Notes under the pieces: generated by a model | The model's input: only the letters and a program-made list of their open reading frames with translations | Database searches by the model: none | Told to the model about the DNA's origin: nothing | NCBI GenBank assembly: GCA_031280945.1 | Contig: JAITGB010000128.1 | Location: 1 to 17,449, forward strand | Length of the DNA: 17,449 nt | Direction of reading: 5' to 3' | Source of the DNA: Spirochaetales bacterium | GTDB taxonomy: Bacteria > Spirochaetota > Spirochaetia > DTKZ01 | Program-made: the position numbers and the translations under genes | Part shown: positions 13,249 to 17,449 of the stretch, piece by piece | Layout of the letters: every line of letters begins with the position of its first letter | How positions within the stretch are numbered: position 1 is the stretch's first letter

Positions 13249-14580
13249 ATGGTTTCATTCTTAAAAAATGCGCTTTTTTTAAGCGCCTGTCTGTTTCTTT
13301 TGGCGTCCTGTAAAGAGCCCTTCGCATCAGACGACTCCAGCGAAAGCTCCGCCGTAACAGTTGTTCCAATACCGGCCGTACCGGTCGCCATAAACTACCA
13401 GGATTTTGCCGGTAAAGCTGTGGCAAGAAACACTTCTTCAGGCGACTATCCTGTAGAAATTAACTGGACGGAACTTGACGCGGGAGCGGACGCAGCCTAC
13501 CTGAACGAAACCGACCGCAGGGCATTAATCTGGTTAAACCTTCTGCGGACCCGCCCCGCTCTTTTTTCCAACATAATGCAAAATGACAATGACCCTGAAA
13601 CAACAGGCATTGGGATATGGGAAGCCCAGAGAATCAACGAGTATTTCCCCGAATGGAAGTTAGGAACAAGCAAGGCGCTCTACATTGCCGTGCGGGAACT
13701 TGCCGCGCAGTTTGCCGCTGCCGGCGTATGGGATACAAACAAATATAATAAAGGTTTTACGCAGGCGCATTATATAGCAGGCGGCTCAGTAGGCTATTTC
13801 TATGTAGTAGACGGCAATTCCGTAGAAGCTTTCATATCTCAATTACAGACACAGCTCAGACAATTCATGCCTTACGAAGGGGGCCAATGGCACCAAATGG
13901 CGGCAAACGGACGCGGCCCAGAGCCGGATGAGGCAAACATGGCCGCTGTGGCCGTGCAGGGAACTATCTGTGTTATAGCTTTTGGCAAAAATATTATAGA
14001 TAAACCAAACCTGCCGGATAATATAGTCGCCGGCAACGATGAAAAACTGTACTACCAGTATGCCGGAGACAGGAGCTTTGCCGATTTACAGAACAACGAA
14101 TCTTTTGGAATAACCGCGAAAGACGACAATCGTATATGGGACCTAAGAAATTTTCTTAAAAACAAGGCTCTGGAGATTGTAGGGGACGCGCAAACCGGGC
14201 GGCAAAAAACCGAACGCCTCCTTCGCTGGATAATTGACACGTTTGAGTATGACTATGGTTACAACGCAAACACACAGAATGCGTTGGACATACTCGGAAG
14301 ACTCATAGACCATAATGACAACCATATAATCTGCTACGAATACGCACGGCTTATGACAGCCGTTTGCCGCGTCATGGGTATTAAAGCCCGTTATATTGAG
14401 GGTCTAGCCGCGGCTACCGGTTCCAGCGAATGGCGGGCTCACGCCTGGGTTCAAGTGTTTTTTGATGGTAAATGGAATATGTGCGACCCCACCTGGAACG
14501 ATACAGGCGGACAGAGCGGAACTCTTCTATTCTTTCCCGGTGCGGCAATTGGGGACTATAAACATTTACTTAGGTTTTAG
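13249..14580 (+). CDS. Lipoprotein with C-terminal transglutaminase-like domain and possible CAP-like N-terminal domain
   Basis: 443 aa. The signal peptide MVSFLKNALFLSACLFLLASC has its lipidated Cys at 21, followed by a Ser/Val/Pro-rich linker. The C-terminal domain (about 300-443) has the transglutaminase/papain-like triad: Cys362 in HIICYEYARLMTAVCRVMGIKARYIEG, His398 in WRAHAWVQVFFDGKW, and Asp413 in CDPTW. Such domains in bacteria act as amidases or proteases, or crosslink peptides. Residues 86-250 (RRALIWLNLLRTRPALFSNIM, then QWHQMAA and TICVIAFGKN) recall CAP/SCP secreted domains, but this is tentative. The ATG at 13249 is the only start that gives a full signal peptide; it lacks a ribosome binding site. 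In-frame codons upstream to 12943 run through the hairpin cluster and are not coding. Likely anchored to a membrane face and acting on wall or surface protein; substrate unknown. Confidence 0.82.
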   Translation: MVSFLKNALFLSACLFLLASCKEPFASDDSSESSAVTVVPIPAVPVAINYQDFAGKAVARNTSSGDYPVEINWTELDAGADAAYLNETDRRALIWLNLLRTRPALFSNIMQNDNDPETTGIGIWEAQRINEYFPEWKLGTSKALYIAVRELAAQFAAAGVWDTNKYNKGFTQAHYIAGGSVGYFYVVDGNSVEAFISQLQTQLRQFMPYEGGQWHQMAANGRGPEPDEANMAAVAVQGTICVIAFGKNIIDKPNLPDNIVAGNDEKLYYQYAGDRSFADLQNNESFGITAKDDNRIWDLRNFLKNKALEIVGDAQTGRQKTERLLRWIIDTFEYDYGYNANTQNALDILGRLIDHNDNHIICYEYARLMTAVCRVMGIKARYIEGLAAATGSSEWRAHAWVQVFFDGKWNMCDPTWNDTGGQSGTLLFFPGAAIGDYKHLLRF

Positions 14581-14595
14581 GCTTCCCTCCTCAAC

Positions 14596-15195
14596 ATGAA
14601 ACGCTGTATCTGGTGCGAAGGCTCCGAACTCTACACGGCCTACCACGATGAGGAGTGGGGAGTTCCTGTATACGAGGACAAAAAACACTTTGAATTTCTC
14701 GTGCTCGAATCAGCGCAGGCAGGATTAAGCTGGCTCACCATTTTGAAAAAGAGGGAAAATTACCGCAAAGCCTACAGCGGCTTTGACCCCAAAAAAGTAG
14801 CCCGCTACGGCGCAAAGGAGAAAAACCGCCTCCTCAAAGACGCGGGTATAGTCCGCAACCGTCTCAAAATAGAAGCGTCCATCACCAATGCGCAAAAATT
14901 TTTGGAAATTCAAAAGGAATTCGGCAGTTTTACCGCTTACATCTGGAGCTTTACCAACGGAAAACAAATTACCGGAAACTGGAAAACGCTTTCCGAACTT
15001 CCCGCAAAAACAGAGCTTTCAGACCGCGTGGCCCAGGACCTCAAAAAACGCGGCTTCCGCTTTTTGGGCAGCATCATCATGTACTCGCACTTGCAGGCTA
15101 CAGGCATAGTGAACGACCATATAACAGGCTGCTTCCGCCGCCCTGAAATTAAAAAACTCCGCGGACAGGGGCCGTCTCTCTATAAAGAGAAATAG
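14596..15195 (+). CDS. tag: 3-methyladenine DNA glycosylase I (Tag)
   Basis: 199 aa, close to E. coli Tag (187). It removes 3-methyladenine from alkylated DNA as the first step of base excision repair. Family motifs are all visible: RCIWCEGSELYTAYHDEEWGVP at the N-terminus, with Cys4 and His17 as zinc ligands by analogy, FEFLVLESAQAGLSWLTILKKRENYRKAY with the base-pocket Glu, and SHLQATGIVNDHITGCFR near the C-terminus with the remaining His and Cys zinc ligands. It starts 15 bases after the transglutaminase-like gene, but the upstream CTTCCCTCCTCAAC is pyrimidine-rich and not a ribosome binding site. Its expression may depend on coupling to the upstream gene. The gene ends 21 bases from the convergent LysM gene; no clear terminator lies between them. 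Confidence 0.96.
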   Translation: MKRCIWCEGSELYTAYHDEEWGVPVYEDKKHFEFLVLESAQAGLSWLTILKKRENYRKAYSGFDPKKVARYGAKEKNRLLKDAGIVRNRLKIEASITNAQKFLEIQKEFGSFTAYIWSFTNGKQITGNWKTLSELPAKTELSDRVAQDLKKRGFRFLGSIIMYSHLQATGIVNDHITGCFRRPEIKKLRGQGPSLYKEK

Positions 15196-15216
15196 TCCCG
15201 TCCACGGCGCTGTTTT

Positions 15217-15699
15217 CTAGAGTTTGTCCGCAACTTTCCGCAGTTCTGTTTCAACCGCGGGCTTTTCCTTCCGCTTGTAGATGTCGGCAATATCGCCGAA
15301 ATAGTCTTTCATGTTTTTTCTGATGCCGGGGTCGTCCAGATTGAGCTTGAGATTGGGAACTGTCAGCTTCATACCCGGATAAATCAAATCAGGGTCAACG
15401 ACATGAGCATCGGCAGAAGCCAGCATGATGATGGGAAAATAATACATATAATCTTTGCCGCCGTACTGTTTTTCCGTTATGGAAGAAAGACTATCGCCGC
15501 GTACAACCGTATAGCCGTGAGCCCCAGTCAGGTTAAGGTTTTTCCTGTAGGTTTGATAGGCCTCGGAAAAGTCCTTGTTTGCCTCAGCCTGAGTATAAAC
15601 GCCGTCATGGGCATCTATAACATCATCTTTTACAGTGGCGCATGAGACGGCAAACAGAAGAAGCGCCGGAAGCGCAAAAAGTGAAAGCATCCTTTTCAT
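15217..15699 (-). CDS. LysM-domain lipoprotein
   Basis: 160 aa. The start is ATG at 15697-15699, giving MKRMLSLFALPALLLFAVSC with the lipidated Cys at 20; GGAGG lies six bases upstream. A frame extension to 15780 adds 27 Phe/Leu/Lys-rich residues from an A/T-rich promoter region and is rejected. After a helical region with EANKDFSEAYQTYRKNLNL comes one LysM domain (about 62-115: YTVVRGDSLSSITEKQYG through LIYPGMKLTVPNL), which binds N-acetylglucosamine of peptidoglycan. The C-terminal tail (NMKDYFGDIADIYKRKEKPAVETELRK) is charged and probably helical. It likely tethers a membrane to the wall. Treponemes commonly have single-LysM lipoproteins; I cannot name the orthologue. The gene is monocistronic. 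Confidence 0.9.
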   Translation of the reverse strand: MKRMLSLFALPALLLFAVSCATVKDDVIDAHDGVYTQAEANKDFSEAYQTYRKNLNLTGAHGYTVVRGDSLSSITEKQYGGKDYMYYFPIIMLASADAHVVDPDLIYPGMKLTVPNLKLNLDDPGIRKNMKDYFGDIADIYKRKEKPAVETELRKVADKL

Positions 15700-15728
15700 A
15701 AAAATCCTCCAAAAAAGTTGGTTTTTAC

Positions 15729-15756
15729 AGAATAGCGGATTTTTCCAAAAAAGCAA
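15729..15756 (-). promoter_or_regulatory. Candidate promoter of the LysM lipoprotein gene
   Basis: On the minus strand TTGCTT (15751-15756) and TATTCT (15729-15734) are 16 bases apart. They predict a start near 15722 and a leader of about 23 bases that includes GGAGG. The surrounding DNA is A/T-tract rich, so chance matches are likely. Confidence 0.35.
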
Positions 15757-15890
15757 AGGGGGAAAAGCCAAAAAATGCAAAAAAAAAGAAACCTCAAAAC
15801 CGGAAGATTTTCCCCGTAAAGAGCGGGAGCTCCGGCCTGCCCAAAGGCTCGCGCTGTTTGCGGCCCAATGGCCCTGTGTTCTATGGGGGG

Positions 15891-15932
15891 TTGTTATTTA
15901 TTATAATCCTATGTATAATAATCTTATGTATA
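15891..15932 (+). promoter_or_regulatory. Promoter of the ATPase gene, with a 15-base tandem repeat
   Basis: TTGTTA (15891-15896) and a perfect TATAAT (15914-15919) are 17 bases apart; the start would be near 15926 and AGGAGG follows. The -10 region is made of two adjacent 15-base copies, ATAATCCTATGTATA (15903-15917) and ATAATCTTATGTATA (15918-15932), differing at one base. Another TATAAT occurs at 15902-15907, upstream of the one used here. Confidence 0.6.
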
Positions 15933-15947
15933 CTAACAGGAGGTTAT

Positions 15948-17348
15948 ATGTCGCCGGAAATTATCGACAGGGAAGAAGAGCTTGACGCCCTCGAAAAAGA
16001 GTTTCAAAGAGAGTCCTCCTTTGTTGTCGTGTATGGCCGCCGCCGCATAGGAAAAACCCGTCTTATTCAGGAATTTCTGAAAGGCAAGGGCGGGGTTTAT
16101 TTTCTTGCAACAGAAGAGGGCGAAGCCCAAAACCGCGACAGCCTCCGAAGAGAGATTGCCTGTTTTACGGGAAACCCCCTTTTGGCAGGCGCTCCTGTGG
16201 AAGACTGGAGCCTTGTCTTTGAGGCTTTTCTTTCTTTTGAGCCGGAAAAAAAGAAGGTCATCGCCATAGACGAGTTTCAATACCTTTGTTACGCGAACCA
16301 GGCATTTCCTTCCCTGATGCAGAAAATCTGGGACACCCAGCTTTCAGGAAAGAAAATCATGCTCATACTGTGCGGCTCTTTCATCTCCATGATGGAGAGC
16401 CAGGTTCTCGCGTATTCCAGCCCCCTGTACGGAAGGAGGACAGCCCAAATCCGGCTCAGGCAAATTCCCTTCCGGTATTACGGCGGCTTTTTCCCCGGGA
16501 AAAAACCCGCCGAGCTTGTTCCCTTTTACGCTGTTACAGGAGGAGTTCCCAAGTACATTGAGGCCCTCAGGGCGCACAAAAACGTGTACGAGGCCATTGC
16601 AAAGGACGTACTTTCGCGCATGAGCTTTTTGTACGAGGAGCCGCATTTTCTTCTTTCGCGGGAGGTGGTTCAGGTGGGAAGCTATTTCTCTATCATAAAA
16701 ACCATAGCCGCGGGAAAACGCAAGCTCGTGGATATTGCCTCAACTCTTGGGGTAAAGCAGACAGGGCTTACGCGCTATCTTGCAACGCTTACCAGCATGG
16801 ACATCATAGAGAGGGAAGTTCCCGTAACCGAAGAGCATCCCGAAAAATCGCGGCGCGGCCTGTACCGCATTACGGACAACTTTATGCTGTTCTGGTTCAA
16901 GTTTATCTATCCCAATATCGGTGTCATTGAAGCGGGCGGCGAAAGGATTGTCCTTCAAAAAATCCGGCAAAATCTCACGGACGCGCTTATCAGTTTTGTC
17001 TACGAGGACATTTGCCGCGAAGAACTGCGCCGCGCCGAACTTGGCAAGAAACCCTACTCCTGGAATTTCCGAATAGACAGGGCCGGAAGGTGGTGGGACA
17101 GATATACTGAAATCGACATTGTTGCCTTTGATTCAGAGGGTTTTGATATAATTTTCTGCGAATGTAAGTATACGAAAAAGCCCCTTGAGCCTGAGGTTCT
17201 TTTTAGCCTTGAGGAAAAATCCCTCCGTGTGGAGTGGAAGAGGGCCCAGCGCCGTACCCATTACGTTCTTTTTTCCCGAAGCGGTTTTAGCCCCCAGCTT
17301 GAGGCTTTGACAAAAAAGAGAAAAGACATAGCTCTTGTTACGCTATAA
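15948..17348 (+). CDS. DUF234-type AAA ATPase with winged helix and restriction-endonuclease-like C-terminus
   Basis: 466 aa, member of the 'archaeal ATPase' group (COG1672/DUF234) by recalled pattern. Residues 1-210 form a P-loop domain: Walker A GRRRIGKT (30-37) and Walker B KVIAIDEFQYL with Asp108-Glu109. In the middle, LVDIASTLGVKQTGLTRYLATLTSMDIIEREVPV looks like a winged helix. The C-terminal part, after FWFKFIYPN, ends with EIDIVA (Glu388, Asp390) and FCECKY (Glu405, Lys407). This is the E-x-D...E-x-K pattern of PD-(D/E)XK nucleases, so DNA cleavage or binding is possible. The family's function is not established; roles in DNA handling, in defence, or as genomic parasites have been proposed. 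The start ATG at 15948 has AGGAGG four bases upstream. The gene is alone, with its own strong promoter. Confidence 0.9.
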   Translation: MSPEIIDREEELDALEKEFQRESSFVVVYGRRRIGKTRLIQEFLKGKGGVYFLATEEGEAQNRDSLRREIACFTGNPLLAGAPVEDWSLVFEAFLSFEPEKKKVIAIDEFQYLCYANQAFPSLMQKIWDTQLSGKKIMLILCGSFISMMESQVLAYSSPLYGRRTAQIRLRQIPFRYYGGFFPGKKPAELVPFYAVTGGVPKYIEALRAHKNVYEAIAKDVLSRMSFLYEEPHFLLSREVVQVGSYFSIIKTIAAGKRKLVDIASTLGVKQTGLTRYLATLTSMDIIEREVPVTEEHPEKSRRGLYRITDNFMLFWFKFIYPNIGVIEAGGERIVLQKIRQNLTDALISFVYEDICREELRRAELGKKPYSWNFRIDRAGRWWDRYTEIDIVAFDSEGFDIIFCECKYTKKPLEPEVLFSLEEKSLRVEWKRAQRRTHYVLFSRSGFSPQLEALTKKRKDIALVTL

Positions 17349-17405
17349 GGGCAGGGGTAGTGATGCCTTGAAGAAAAACTAATTTCTTTCTAAGCTCATT
17401 AAAGG

Positions 17406-17449
17406 CGTTTTTTGAAAAAAACGTCAAAAAAACTTGAGAATTTTTCTCA
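17406..17449 (+). terminator. AT-rich hairpins after the ATPase gene
   Basis: Two inverted repeats follow the ATPase stop. CGTTTTTT/AAAAAACG is at 17406-17423. TGAGAA-TTT-TTCTCA is at 17435-17449, a perfect 6-bp stem that reaches the window edge and may extend past it. Neither is GC-rich, so termination strength is uncertain. The second could belong to a convergent gene beyond the window. Confidence 0.4.

Overview
The window looks like a chromosomal segment of a spirochaete, most likely a Treponema-like species of mid GC. This is an inference from the combined mreBCD-pbp2-rodA cluster ending in a B12-binding radical SAM gene, the many short lipoproteins with spirochaete-like lipoboxes, and the single PerR regulator. 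No database search was possible. No rRNA, tRNA, CRISPR array, transposase or integrase was found.

Positions 1-6978, minus strand: one tightly packed elongasome operon read right to left. It runs membrane-anchored TPR protein, mreB, mreC, mreD, mrdA (PBP2), rodA, and then the start of a TIGR03960-type radical SAM gene that leaves the window. Several junctions overlap by 1-4 bases, and the TPR stop codon lies inside the mreB ribosome binding site. These proteins would form the machine that inserts peptidoglycan along the cell cylinder.

Positions 7025-9201, mostly minus strand: a gene-free stretch full of short degenerate repeats, a small unknown lipoprotein with a TTG start, a rubredoxin-PTPS/QueD fusion protein that lacks the usual catalytic Cys, and perR. 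The control regions of perR and of the fusion gene share a Fur/PerR-like motif placed directly after the -10 box. This suggests one redox-controlled unit.

Positions 9256-9529: seven short hairpins in about 270 bases, lying between two divergent promoters where no gene ends. Similar hairpin-rich gaps lie at 13035-13188 and, in weaker form, at 7081-7321.

Positions 9554-15195, plus strand: an ABC importer (binding lipoprotein, ATPase, duplicated permease) of the iron/thiamine/phosphonate class, then a lipoprotein with a C-terminal transglutaminase-like domain, then tag (3-methyladenine DNA glycosylase I). Positions 15217-17449: a LysM lipoprotein on the minus strand, diverging from a plus-strand DUF234-type AAA ATPase with a C-terminal restriction-endonuclease-like motif and a strong promoter built on a 15-base tandem repeat. 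The window ends in AT-rich hairpins.

The least ordinary parts are the rubredoxin-PTPS fusion with its PerR-like operators, the hairpin arrays, and the transglutaminase lipoprotein. I found no complete, clearly new multi-gene system.
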